Origin: Tindallia californiensis
GTDB lineage: Bacteria; Bacillota; Clostridia; Peptostreptococcales; Tindalliaceae
Assembly (NCBI RefSeq): GCF_900107405.1
Contig: NZ_FNPV01000001.1
Location: forward strand, 124,001-188,000
Reading direction: 5' to 3'
DNA: 64,000 nucleotides
How positions within the stretch are numbered: position 1 is the first letter of the stretch; each line of letters begins with the position of its first letter. The notes under the pieces were generated by a model, which made no database searches, was not told the origin of the DNA, and saw only the letters and a program-made list of their open reading frames with translations. Shown here one piece after another: positions 36,584 through 45,929 of the stretch. The position numbers were made by a program, and so were the translations under genes.

Positions 36584-36738
36584 TCAAAAGTTTTTCTTAA
36601 TATCCATTTTTCTACTATCTGATCGCTTTGTTGTTTTAATTTCCATTGCACCGGAATCTTTAATGCCTATTCCATGAAATCCCTGTCTAACATAGGGTCA
36701 ATTAAACTTCGATGACCTATGCATACATTTGCAGACAT
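36584..36738 (-). pseudogene. Possible broken small gene in the 36546-36897 gap
   Basis: An ATG at 36738 follows an AAGGTGG site and encodes 23 codons (MSANVCIGHRSLIDPMLDRD...) ending in TAG. A second frame, shifted by one base, continues GFHGIGIKDSGAMEIKTTKR to a TGA at 36586. One added base near 36680 would join them into about 51 residues. I do not recognise the product. The rest of the 350-base gap shows no gene. Evidence is thin and chance is a fair alternative. Confidence 0.25.
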
Positions 36739-36897
36739 GAAATAAATACCACCTTTTTGTATCGTTTATTGTTATGCTTTAAAGGCTATCATCTCTATAA
36801 AGTTATTTTAAATGCACATTAACCCTCTGAATAATAACAACGCCTTTCTATCGTCCTGGAAAAGAGTCATCATTCTTTGCCCCTTATTTGCTCGCTG

Positions 36898-37884
36898 TTA
36901 GGTGCTTTCTCGTTCAATCACTTCATAATCCAGTATAATATCTAGCGCTCCTATACTTTCCTTTTGAAGAATTTTAGTGATTAACCTCATCGCAATAGCA
37001 CCCATTTCATACATTGGCTGGCCTATCGTTGTAAGAGATGGGTAAACTTTTCCAGAAATATCCACATTATCAAACCCTATCATCGCAACATCTTTTGGAA
37101 TTTCATACCCGTCTTCTAGTATTGCCCTGCATGCCCCTATAGCCATTTCATCACTACATACAAAAATAGCGGTTGGCGGAACTTTTAATGCCATTAGTTT
37201 TTTCGCACCATCGTAACCACTTTTATATCGATATCCGCCTTCAATTATTAACTCTTCCTCTGGTTCGATCCCTTTTTCCTCCAGTGCCTGTTGATACCCT
37301 TTAAGCCTTGCTTGCCCCATCATTGGATCTTTCATTTTGCCTGTAATGATTCCTATTCGGAGATGGTTTTGATTAAGTAAAAAGTCAACAGCATCCTTTG
37401 CTGCTTTTTCGTTATTTATGGTTACAGACGGAATGCCTGGTGCCTTACCACCTATTAAAACCACAGGAATATCAGCACTTTCCATTTCTTTTCGCAATTC
37501 TTTCGACACGTGATTTCCCATGAAAATCAATCCGTCAATCTGTTTTTCTTCCAGTTCGGCAAAGTATTGCAATTCTTTCTCTTCGTTAAGGTCTGTGTTG
37601 CATAAAAAGATAGAGTATTCGTACATATTCGCAACATCCTCTATTCCCCTAACCACTTCCGGATAAAACTGATTAGCAATATCCGGCGTCATGATGCCAA
37701 TCGATTTTGTATGCTTCACTTTCAAACTTCTAGCAATAGCATTAGGTCGATATCCCAGTTCTTCGATAGCATCCAGAACCTTTTCTTTTGTTTTTTGTTT
37801 AACCGGTTTGCTGCTATTAATCACTCTTGAAACTGTCGAAATCGAAACCCCGGCTTTTTGAGCAACATCTTTTATATTAAATTT
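36898..37884 (-). CDS. LacI-family transcriptional repressor
   Basis: The 328-residue regulator begins with a LacI helix-turn-helix (FNIKDVAQKAGVSISTVSRV, residues about 3-22) and a hinge helix (RPNAIARSLK). A periplasmic-binding-like effector domain follows, with IGIMTPDIANQF and IGFDNVDISGKVYPSLTTI. GTG 37884 is preferred because family members begin just before this motif and GAGGGAG lies four bases upstream. No sugar operon adjoins it, so the effector and targets are unknown. It follows the GGDEF-EAL gene by 34 bases. Confidence 0.88.
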   Translation of the reverse strand, partial: KFNIKDVAQKAGVSISTVSRVINSSKPVKQKTKEKVLDAIEELGYRPNAIARSLKVKHTKSIGIMTPDIANQFYPEVVRGIEDVANMYEYSIFLCNTDLNEEKELQYFAELEEKQIDGLIFMGNHVSKELRKEMESADIPVVLIGGKAPGIPSVTINNEKAAKDAVDFLLNQNHLRIGIITGKMKDPMMGQARLKGYQQALEEKGIEPEEELIIEGGYRYKSGYDGAKKLMALKVPPTAIFVCSDEMAIGACRAILEDGYEIPKDVAMIGFDNVDISGKVYPSLTTIGQPMYEMGAIAMRLITKILQKESIGALDIILDYEVIEREST

Positions 37885-37918
37885 CACTAAACTCCCTCTT
37901 TCTTTTGATCCTTCATCC

Positions 37919-40366
37919 TTAAAAAAAGAATCTATTCTTGTCAACAAACATTCTATTTTTCATCATGTTTTCAAAGCGATCCGCTGGTACAGCCGGGCTA
38001 TAATAATATCCCTGGATCATATCGCATCCTACTTTTAGAAGGAAGTTTTTTTCTACTTCCTCCTCAACTCCTTCCGCTACAACTTCTATACCTAACTGTT
38101 GGCACATTCCAACCATTGCCGCTACGATGGTTTGCTTGTCTGCGTTTTTTTCAATTCCAGAAACAAAGGAACGATCAATTTTCAGTTTATCTACTGGTAA
38201 TCTGCTTAAAAGTGCCAAAGATGAGTAGCCTGTCCCAAAATCATCCATAGCCACTCGGATACCTAATTTTTTAATTCTCTTTAAACTATTAATTGCATAC
38301 TCAATATCCACCATAGCCGTATTCTCTGTTATCTCTAACTCCAACATAGCAGGATCTGCTTCTGTTTCCGACAGAATCCATTTAATTTGATCATAAAGAT
38401 CTGACTGTTGAAATTGAATAGGCGACAAATTAAAAGAAATCAATGCTTCTTGAAATCCTTTCTGCTTCCATTTTTCACTTTGTGCAAATACTCGCTTCAT
38501 TGTGTATATACCTAAAGGAACCATCAGCCCACTTTCTTCTGCCGCAGGTATAAAAGTTCCGGGAGGTATCTGCCCCTTAACAACATGTTTCCATCGCATC
38601 AAACTTTCGGCTCCTTTTATTTCTCCTGTGGCAAGCTGTACTTGAGGTTGATAGTACATTTCAAACTCATATTGCTCTAACCCTTTCCTAATATCATTTT
38701 CCATCTCAAGCCTCACAAGCGTTTCTTTGTGCATATCTTCTGAATACAGGCGATACCTATTCTTTCCAAACTTTTTAGCTTGAAACATAGCCATCTCAGC
38801 ATGCATAATCATTTGATCCGGATTATCGCCATCTCCTGGAAATAATCCAATCCCAATACTTACGGTCATATATACTTCTTGATTTTCTACATAAAATGGT
38901 TTTTCCAATGATTTCAGAATTTTTTCAGCTACTACAACCGCTGCATTCACATTAGTCACTGGGTTCACTAAAATGGCAAATTCATCACCTACTAATCTTG
39001 AAATGGTGTCTCCTTCCCTCATAACCTTTCGCAACCTATTCGAAAAAGCTTCAATCAACTGATCTCCTGCTAAATGCCCTAAAGTATCATTAATTCTTCT
39101 AAATCGATCAATATTTAAAATAAACACGGCAAATATACTTTTCTGCGACTTAGCTCTTGCCATTGCTACCGCCATTCGGTCAATCAGCAAAAATCGGTTT
39201 GGAAGTCCCGTTAACGCATCATGATATTTTTGATACTCTAACTTTTCTTCTGTTTTGACTCTCTCTGTTAAATCATTAAAAATAGAAACATAGTATTCTG
39301 TCTGTTCTTCCTTATTACGAATGGCTGTTATTGTAAGTAATTCCGGATACACTTCTCCATTTTTTCTTCTATTCCATATTTCACCACTCCAAAACCCTTC
39401 TAATTGAATGCTTTTCCACATGTTTTCGTAAAAGTTTTTAGTATGTCGATCTGATTTTAAGATGCGAGGATTTTTACCAATCACTTCATCAGCCGAATAA
39501 CCAGTTATATCTGTGAATGCCGGATTCACCCACTCTATTCTTCCACCTGCATCCGTAACAACTACTCCTTCGATGGTATTTTCTAAAATCGCTTCTGACA
39601 TTTTTAATCGTTGAAAAACCTCTTTTGACCCTTGCAAATCTATGACTGTGCCAATGACCGCTTGGCTACCCTGATAACTAATAAGACTAGCCATTACTTG
39701 AACTTCTATTTGATAACCTTGCTTATGCAATCCTTTTATTGTGTAAGGAGCTACTTTTTCTCCTTCTAATCTTCTTCTTAGGTTTTCAAAGACTCTCTTT
39801 CGTTCTTTCGGTACAGCAATTTTATCCGCCGGTTCACCTATTAGTTCCTTAGACTCATATCCAAAAATACTAGCCAATCGGTCATTCACATATACATATG
39901 TTTCATTCTGGATAATATAAATACCTGCCAGGCTTGTTCCTACAAGTTCCTGGAATCCATGTTCCCATTCCGTAGCTTTATTTTCAAGATTTTTAACATA
40001 GGTGCAGTCTAAAAAATATCCTTCTATGTTAACAGGGTCGTCACCAACGTAGTGCACATTTCCGTATTCAGATATATGCCTTATTTCTCCTTTTTTAGCA
40101 ATAATTCGATATTCGATTCTATATTGACTCTCTTTACTAGCAATAGTTTCTCTTATCCTGGTATTAATAATCGGATAATCATCAGGATGAACCATTTTTG
40201 AGTATATTGCATGATCATCTGATGCAATCTTCGCCTCATATCCAAACTGGTTGAAATTGTCTGATAGATATGAAAAACCAAAATTATGATTGATCCTTCT
40301 GATAAAGTAAACAGCAGGTCCATGAAAATGATTTTTTACAAGTGAGTTTCCCTCTATTGATGACAT
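37919..40366 (-). CDS. PAS-PAS-PAS-GGDEF-EAL signalling protein
   Basis: The 815-residue soluble protein has three PAS-like domains (about 15-125, 130-250 and 255-375), a GGDEF domain (about 385-545) and an EAL domain (about 560-805). The GGDEF motif reads LVGDEF, with Val at the first Gly, and an RxxD inhibitory site (REGD) lies five residues before it. The EAL motif reads ESL in GAESLMRW, while DDFGTGYSSL and ELEITENTAM metal-site motifs are intact. I infer a c-di-GMP phosphodiesterase with a weak or regulatory GGDEF. Start ATG 40366 has AGGAGGG upstream; a 24-base longer frame exists. Confidence 0.88.
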   Translation of the reverse strand: MSSIEGNSLVKNHFHGPAVYFIRRINHNFGFSYLSDNFNQFGYEAKIASDDHAIYSKMVHPDDYPIINTRIRETIASKESQYRIEYRIIAKKGEIRHISEYGNVHYVGDDPVNIEGYFLDCTYVKNLENKATEWEHGFQELVGTSLAGIYIIQNETYVYVNDRLASIFGYESKELIGEPADKIAVPKERKRVFENLRRRLEGEKVAPYTIKGLHKQGYQIEVQVMASLISYQGSQAVIGTVIDLQGSKEVFQRLKMSEAILENTIEGVVVTDAGGRIEWVNPAFTDITGYSADEVIGKNPRILKSDRHTKNFYENMWKSIQLEGFWSGEIWNRRKNGEVYPELLTITAIRNKEEQTEYYVSIFNDLTERVKTEEKLEYQKYHDALTGLPNRFLLIDRMAVAMARAKSQKSIFAVFILNIDRFRRINDTLGHLAGDQLIEAFSNRLRKVMREGDTISRLVGDEFAILVNPVTNVNAAVVVAEKILKSLEKPFYVENQEVYMTVSIGIGLFPGDGDNPDQMIMHAEMAMFQAKKFGKNRYRLYSEDMHKETLVRLEMENDIRKGLEQYEFEMYYQPQVQLATGEIKGAESLMRWKHVVKGQIPPGTFIPAAEESGLMVPLGIYTMKRVFAQSEKWKQKGFQEALISFNLSPIQFQQSDLYDQIKWILSETEADPAMLELEITENTAMVDIEYAINSLKRIKKLGIRVAMDDFGTGYSSLALLSRLPVDKLKIDRSFVSGIEKNADKQTIVAAMVGMCQQLGIEVVAEGVEEEVEKNFLLKVGCDMIQGYYYSPAVPADRFENMMKNRMFVDKNRFFF

Positions 40367-40483
40367 ATATCGTCCCTCCTGCATATGCATACTCCTCTTG
40401 TCTTCACTATTTTATATAGATTGAATTGTAACATACTGTCTCAACCGCCGCAATGAAGAGACCGCCAATACCTTATTTATCTT

Positions 40484-41044
40484 CTAAAAAGATTTCTTTG
40501 AATAAACCCGTGCCCCCAATAGCATAAATATAAAAAACATCACTAATTTTACGGTTATTTTAAGCCATAGAGTAATGTTTCTTACATGATGTGGTTCTAT
40601 AATACGCCTCACCACACCAACAACTTTACATGATTGAACCAATGTCGGATCTTCTACTCTATTAGCATCACCCATTGTAACAAAACTTACTTCACCAACG
40701 CTTCCATTGCTCCATTTTTCTATCCCCACCACTCGATGTGTTGTGCAAGGCTTTTGACTTCTATAGCATAAATAAGTAATGATTTCATCAATTTGTATCA
40801 TTTCAGCTTCTTTTTCTTTCACAATGATCAAAGAGCCATTCATGATAGTTGGCTCCATACTACTTCCATGTACAACATACATTCGATACCCTAAAATGCT
40901 TGGTGGAATATCACTATATTGAACAGAAAAACCTTCTATTAACCCATAAATAAAAACAGAGAAGCATATGACCATCAATATTATCCAGCAATCATTTTGA
41001 TAATGACCTTCCGGCCTTATTTTACTTAAGTTAGTATTCAACAT
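40484..41044 (-). CDS. SipW-like signal peptidase I
   Basis: The 186-residue protein has membrane helices at about 20-40 and 160-182. The catalytic Ser62 is in VHGSSMEPT, and His103 in CTTHRVVGI takes the place of the Lys general base, the mark of the ER/SipW subclass. MGDANRVEDP is the third box. SipW enzymes usually sit beside their substrates (TasA, camelysin, pilin-like proteins), but none is adjacent here. Confidence 0.87.
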   Translation of the reverse strand: MLNTNLSKIRPEGHYQNDCWIILMVICFSVFIYGLIEGFSVQYSDIPPSILGYRMYVVHGSSMEPTIMNGSLIIVKEKEAEMIQIDEIITYLCYRSQKPCTTHRVVGIEKWSNGSVGEVSFVTMGDANRVEDPTLVQSCKVVGVVRRIIEPHHVRNITLWLKITVKLVMFFIFMLLGARVYSKKSF

Positions 41045-41184
41045 AGACCTTCACCCTTCCATGTTAAATTAAATTATTTTTCCGAATATTTTCACTTTAA
41101 TTATCTCATATTTATCTTTCCTTATCAACGAACAGGTGGTGACTTTTAATTATCACATTAAAAATACTAAAAATAATTGTAGAC

Positions 41185-41212
41185 TTGAAATTTTTGGGGT
41201 ATTTGATATGAT
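41185..41212 (+). promoter_or_regulatory. Putative promoter of the AGCS symporter gene
   Basis: TTGAAA (41185-41190), a 16-base spacer and TATGAT (41207-41212). The predicted start near 41219 is the base of the leader hairpin and lies about 143 bases before the start codon. Confidence 0.5.
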
Positions 41213-41219
41213 ATAAAGT

Positions 41220-41251
41220 GAGTGATTCATCTGAATCTTTAGATATCACTC
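41220..41251 (+). promoter_or_regulatory. 5' stem-loop in the leader of the AGCS symporter gene
   Basis: GAGTGAT (41220-41226) pairs with ATCACTC (41245-41251), with an inner ATCT/AGAT stem. The element would be the very first part of the transcript. About 110 bases of uncharacterised leader follow before the start codon; I do not recognise a known riboswitch class in it. Confidence 0.45.
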
Positions 41252-41362
41252 TCTATTGACAAAATTCCTACACATGAGAGGTGATGCTTATACTAATTCA
41301 CTAAACTCCGCAAGGTTTTTGTTCGCAGAAAATGTTCAAGCTTACTAAAAGGAGGGTAAAAA

Positions 41363-42730
41363 GTGGATTCATTAATTCAACTTAGCGATTTTATTGGTGG
41401 TATAGTATGGGGGCCTCCCTTCCTCATCCTACTAGTGGGTACGGGTCTTTATCTAACAATTCGTTTAGGATTTTTTCAATTTACTCATTTAGGTCATGCT
41501 TGGAAACACACCTTTGGTGGAATGTTTAGCAAAGATAAGGAGAAAGAAGAAGAAGGCGGTGCTATTACTTCTTTCCAATCTGTAAGTTCAGCAATGGCGG
41601 CAACTATTGGCGTCGGTAATATAGCCGGTGTTGCAACCGCTATTTATCTTGGTGGGCCGGGAGCTGTATTCTGGATGTGGCTATCCGCTTTAGTAGGAAT
41701 GGCTACTAAGTTTGGCGAAGCATCATTAGGGGTAAAATTTCGAAATACCAACCCTGATGGCACCTACTCCGGGGGTGTTATGCAGTATATCGAAAACGGT
41801 CTGGGAGCAAGCTGGAAGTGGCTCGCGGTTCTATATGCTATCTTTGCCGGCCTTGCAGCTCTGGGGATCGGGAATATGGTTCAATCCAATACCGTAGCTA
41901 CTGCAATGGTTGAGTTCGGAATTGCTCCTTGGGTAAGTGGTATTGTCATTGTTGTACTGGTGGGTCTTGTAACTCTAGGCGGCATTGAACGTATTGCTCA
42001 GACGGCTGAAAAAATTGTTCCAACAATGGCAGTGATCTACATTGTTGGCTCACTAATTATACTCATTCTAAATATCACTGCAATACCAGCTGCTTTAAGA
42101 GACATATTCTATTATGCTTTTAATCCATATGCTGCCGGTGCCGGTGGTGCTGGTGTAGCCGTTGCCAGTACTATTCGTTTCGGTATCGCTCGTGGAGTTT
42201 TTTCGAATGAAGCAGGCCTTGGTGGCGCATCAATTGTCCATGCACAGGCAAAAAACTCTCCAAGTCGTCAAGGTATGTGGGGAATCTGGGAAGTATTCAT
42301 CGATACCATTGTTGTTTGCTCAATGACCGCTTTAGTCATATTAACAACTGGTGCTCTCGGAACCGGAGAAACAGGCGCTGATCTTACCACAGCCGCTTTT
42401 AACAAAGGGCTTCCGGGACCTGGAGGCTATATTATCCTGATTTCCATCGTATTTTTTGCTTATACCACGATGCTTACCTGGTGTTTTTATGGAGAAAAAA
42501 GCTGGGAGTATATTTTCGGCAGTAAAGTTGTTCTTCCTTACCGGGTTATGTTTCTGGCATTTCTATTCGTCGGCGCTGTCGGAGGATTAGAAGTTATCTG
42601 GGGTGTTGCTGATACATTGAATGGTCTGATGATTGCACCTAACTTAATTGCCATGATTTTACTGGCTGGTGTTCTTGCTAAAGAAAAGAACAACTATATG
42701 GATACCTACAATCTTAAAAAGGATAAGTAA
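41363..42730 (+). CDS. AGCS-family sodium:alanine (amino acid) symporter
   Basis: A 455-residue protein with about 11 membrane spans. Family motifs include GTGLYLTIRLGFFQF (about residues 23-37), ATIGVGNIAGVATAI (about 79-93) and RFGIARGVFSNEAGLGGASI (about 272-291). AGCS proteins import alanine or glycine with sodium. It starts at GTG 41363, eight bases after AAAGGAGGG. It is a single-gene unit with its own leader and terminator. Confidence 0.93.
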   Translation: MDSLIQLSDFIGGIVWGPPFLILLVGTGLYLTIRLGFFQFTHLGHAWKHTFGGMFSKDKEKEEEGGAITSFQSVSSAMAATIGVGNIAGVATAIYLGGPGAVFWMWLSALVGMATKFGEASLGVKFRNTNPDGTYSGGVMQYIENGLGASWKWLAVLYAIFAGLAALGIGNMVQSNTVATAMVEFGIAPWVSGIVIVVLVGLVTLGGIERIAQTAEKIVPTMAVIYIVGSLIILILNITAIPAALRDIFYYAFNPYAAGAGGAGVAVASTIRFGIARGVFSNEAGLGGASIVHAQAKNSPSRQGMWGIWEVFIDTIVVCSMTALVILTTGALGTGETGADLTTAAFNKGLPGPGGYIILISIVFFAYTTMLTWCFYGEKSWEYIFGSKVVLPYRVMFLAFLFVGAVGGLEVIWGVADTLNGLMIAPNLIAMILLAGVLAKEKNNYMDTYNLKKDK

Positions 42731-42738
42731 CACATTTC

Positions 42739-42778
42739 AAAAAGAAGAGCCCATTCTGCAGCGGGCTCTTCTTTTTTG
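42739..42778. terminator. Terminator shared by the AGCS gene and ileS
   Basis: A perfect 12-bp stem AAAGAAGAGCCC / GGGCTCTTCTTT around ATTCTGCAGC is followed by T residues on the plus strand. A residues on its left make it usable for the convergent ileS too. Confidence 0.88.
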
Positions 42779-42783
42779 GGCTT

Positions 42784-45700
42784 TTATTTAATTTTCTCTA
42801 TTCTTATCATTGCCTCATAACCATTCAAACTCACCTTCTCAAAATCTGAATCTTCCTTTGTTTGTATCGTTTGTGCTAGCGTTTCCTCCTTAATATAGTT
42901 TTCCCATAAATGAACAGCTTTTTTCACTTCGTCCTCTGAATTAAAAAATATCTCAATCTGATCCATTACCTCATATCCGTTACTCTTTCTCAATTGTTGT
43001 ATTTTAGAAACAAACTCTCTGGCAAGACCTTCATTTGTCAACGCTTCGGTTAAAGTTGTATCTAAGATAACAAAGCGATTGTTTTCCATTTCTACAGTGA
43101 ATCCTTCTTTTGCCGTGATACCAATCATTACCAACTCTTTTGAAACATCTCTTGTCTCTCCATTTATTTCTAGCTCAATACTTTCTCCCGATTCTAGCTT
43201 AGGCGCTACCTCATTAGCATTTAATGCAGTCAAGGACTGCCCAAAGGCTTTAATGTTTTTTCCTAAAATTGGTCCCGCCACTTTAAAGTCAGGCTTTAAA
43301 CTAAAATCCATATATTCGTTAAGATCTTTTTCAAATATAACTTCTTTGACATTGAGCTCTTCTTTTAGCAAGGGAATTAAATGCGTAATATCTTTTTCAT
43401 ATTTACCATCGATATGAATCTTTTGAAGTGGTTGACGAACTTTTAGCCTAGTCTTCTCTCTAGCAGCTCTTCCTAAGGTTACCAGATCTCGGACAAGATC
43501 CATTCTCTCTTCTACTTTTTTATCAATTAAAGAGTTATCTGCTACTGGCAAGTAGGAAGTATGGACCGATTCGTCTCCTGTCAGGTTTTGGTATAACTCT
43601 TCTGTAACAAAGGGAGCAAAGGGCGCTGATAGCTGTATAACACCTACCAAAACTTCATAAGTTGTATTGTATACCGCTTTTTTATCTTCACTTAAATCCG
43701 AAGCCCAGAATCGCCTCCTAGCTCTTCGAATATACCAGTTAGAGAAGTCTTCATTAACAAAGTCCTGAATTTTTCTCACGGCTTTGGTTAAATCATAAAC
43801 GTCCATCTCTTTTCGAACGTCTTCAACCAGATGATGATATTTTGATATAATCCAACGATCCAGCTCCGGTCTGTTTTCTTCAGGAATATCAAAACTCCTT
43901 GGATTGATGTTGTCTGTATTGGCATATAAGGTGAAAAAACTATAGATATTTTCCAGTGTTGAAAAAAACTTACTCTTTACTTCTTTCAGCCCCTCAATAT
44001 CAAAGCGAGTGGGTGTCCAAGCCGGAGAAACATATAGCAAGTACCAACGTAAAATATCTGCTCCAAACCGGTCAAACAATTCAAATGGATCTACTGTATT
44101 CCCTTTTGACTTAGACATCTTTTGGCCTTCTTTATCCAGAATCAAATCATTTACAAGCACATTCTTATAAGGCGCTGTCCCTTTTACAAAACTTGATATG
44201 GCGAGCAAGGAATAGAACCAGCCTCTTGTCTGATCGATCCCTTCACAAATAAAATCGGCAGGAAATAACTTTTCATCAAATTCCGCTTCATTTTCGAAAG
44301 GATAATGCTGCTGTGCAAATGGCATTGAGCCACTATCAAACCAGCAGTCGATTACTTCAGGTACACGTTTCATTTCACCCTTACATTCTCCACACTTAAG
44401 ATACACTTCATCAACATAAGGACGATGTAGTTCAATGGTTTCACTGATTTCCGTCATAGAATTTTCCACAAGTTCTTTTCTGGACCCAATAGATCTTTTA
44501 GCACCACATTCACAAACCCATATATTTAGCGGCGTTCCCCAATATCGATTTCTAGAAATAGCCCAGTCATTCAGATTCTCTAACCAGTTACCAAATCGTT
44601 TTTCTCCCACAAAATCCGGATACCAGTTAACGGCATTGTTGTTTTCTATTAACTGATCTTTAATTTTAGTCATTTCGATGTACCAGCTTGGCTTTCCATA
44701 ATAAAGCAAGGGGGTGGAACACCTCCAGCAATGCGGATAATTATGTGCCAGTCTCTCTTTTTGGAATAGCTTCCCTTCCGATCTGAGCCACTTTACAATG
44801 TCAGGATCAGCATCTATGACAAATTGTCCTTTCCAGGGAGTTGCTGTATACTTCCCTTCCTGATCAACAGGTTGCAGCACTGGTAATCCATACGCTCGTC
44901 CTGTATGATAGTCATCCTCTCCGAAAGCGGGGGCCATGTGTACAATACCTGTTCCGTCGTCAGTAGTAACAAAGTCTCCAAGGGTTACAAAAAAAGCTTT
45001 TTTATCTGGTTGAACAAAGGGCATTAATTGTTCATATTCAATGTATTCCAATTCTTTACCCTTCAATTCTTGTATTACTTCGTACTCTTCTCCGATTACT
45101 TTTCCTACTAGGCTTTTTGCAACATAATAAATATTTCCTTCTGACTTCACCTTTAAATAATCTGTCTCTGGATTCACACATAAGGCGACATTAGAGGCAA
45201 GTGTCCAAGGTGTCGTTGTCCATACTAAAAAATATTCCTCTTTATCTTTTCGCTTGAAGGCTACTGTAACGGTTTCGCTTTTTATCTCTTTGTATCCTAA
45301 AGAAACTTCATGTGATGCAAGACCTGTGCCGCATCGTGGACAGTATGGAAGAATTTTATGACCATCATAGATATAGCCTTCTTCAAAAAATTTATTCAGG
45401 ATCCACCATACTGACTCGATATAGTTATTATCCAATGTAATATAGGGATGATCCATATCGATGGCATACCCCATGCGCCTTGTCATTTCTCGCCACTGCT
45501 TTTCATAAGAGAATACGGATTCACGACACTTTTCATTAAATTCAGCAATACCATACTCTTCTATTTCTTGCTTACTACTTAAATTCAGCTGTTTTTCAAC
45601 TTCTATTTCTACTGGTAGTCCATGTGTATCCCACCCTGCTTTTCTGCGAACTTGTTTTCCAAGCATTGTATGGTACCGACACACAGAATCTTTTAATGTT

Positions 45701-45888
45701 CGTGAAATAACATGATGAATACCTGGCTTTCCATTTGCTGTAGGTGGTCCTTCATAAAAAACAAAAGAGTCCTTCCCTTCACGACTGGTGATACTTTTTT
45801 CCAGTATCTTCGCTTCATCCCAGTACTGATTAATCTTGTTTTCTCTTTCAGCCACCGGTATCTGAGATAATTCCTTAAATTGACACAT
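42784..45888 (-). CDS. ileS: Isoleucyl-tRNA synthetase, type 2, with a swapped HIGH motif (GIHH)
   Basis: The roughly 1034-residue enzyme charges tRNA-Ile. Its length and the PPTANGKPGIHHV signature put it in the IleRS2 (eukaryote-like) group. The class I HXGH motif reads Gly-Ile-His-His (bases 45723-45712) instead of His-X-Gly-His, while KMSKSKGN is normal. CWFDSG, FPADFICEGIDQTRGWFYSL and an internal editing domain are visible. I prefer ATG 45888 (MCQFKEL), nine bases after AAAGG, over ATG 45897. A T-box leader precedes the gene. IleRS2 enzymes are known for low sensitivity to mupirocin. Confidence 0.96.
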   Translation of the reverse strand: MCQFKELSQIPVAERENKINQYWDEAKILEKSITSREGKDSFVFYEGPPTANGKPGIHHVISRTLKDSVCRYHTMLGKQVRRKAGWDTHGLPVEIEVEKQLNLSSKQEIEEYGIAEFNEKCRESVFSYEKQWREMTRRMGYAIDMDHPYITLDNNYIESVWWILNKFFEEGYIYDGHKILPYCPRCGTGLASHEVSLGYKEIKSETVTVAFKRKDKEEYFLVWTTTPWTLASNVALCVNPETDYLKVKSEGNIYYVAKSLVGKVIGEEYEVIQELKGKELEYIEYEQLMPFVQPDKKAFFVTLGDFVTTDDGTGIVHMAPAFGEDDYHTGRAYGLPVLQPVDQEGKYTATPWKGQFVIDADPDIVKWLRSEGKLFQKERLAHNYPHCWRCSTPLLYYGKPSWYIEMTKIKDQLIENNNAVNWYPDFVGEKRFGNWLENLNDWAISRNRYWGTPLNIWVCECGAKRSIGSRKELVENSMTEISETIELHRPYVDEVYLKCGECKGEMKRVPEVIDCWFDSGSMPFAQQHYPFENEAEFDEKLFPADFICEGIDQTRGWFYSLLAISSFVKGTAPYKNVLVNDLILDKEGQKMSKSKGNTVDPFELFDRFGADILRWYLLYVSPAWTPTRFDIEGLKEVKSKFFSTLENIYSFFTLYANTDNINPRSFDIPEENRPELDRWIISKYHHLVEDVRKEMDVYDLTKAVRKIQDFVNEDFSNWYIRRARRRFWASDLSEDKKAVYNTTYEVLVGVIQLSAPFAPFVTEELYQNLTGDESVHTSYLPVADNSLIDKKVEERMDLVRDLVTLGRAAREKTRLKVRQPLQKIHIDGKYEKDITHLIPLLKEELNVKEVIFEKDLNEYMDFSLKPDFKVAGPILGKNIKAFGQSLTALNANEVAPKLESGESIELEINGETRDVSKELVMIGITAKEGFTVEMENNRFVILDTTLTEALTNEGLAREFVSKIQQLRKSNGYEVMDQIEIFFNSEDEVKKAVHLWENYIKEETLAQTIQTKEDSDFEKVSLNGYEAMIRIEKIK

Positions 45889-45929
45889 CAAGCTCATCCT
45901 TTCTCAGTTCATTTATTTCGTTCTTAAGA

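Noticed and set aside
41220-41362. Glycine riboswitch before the AGCS symporter
   Set aside because: Neither one nor two glycine aptamer cores could be recognised; only a 5' hairpin is clear.
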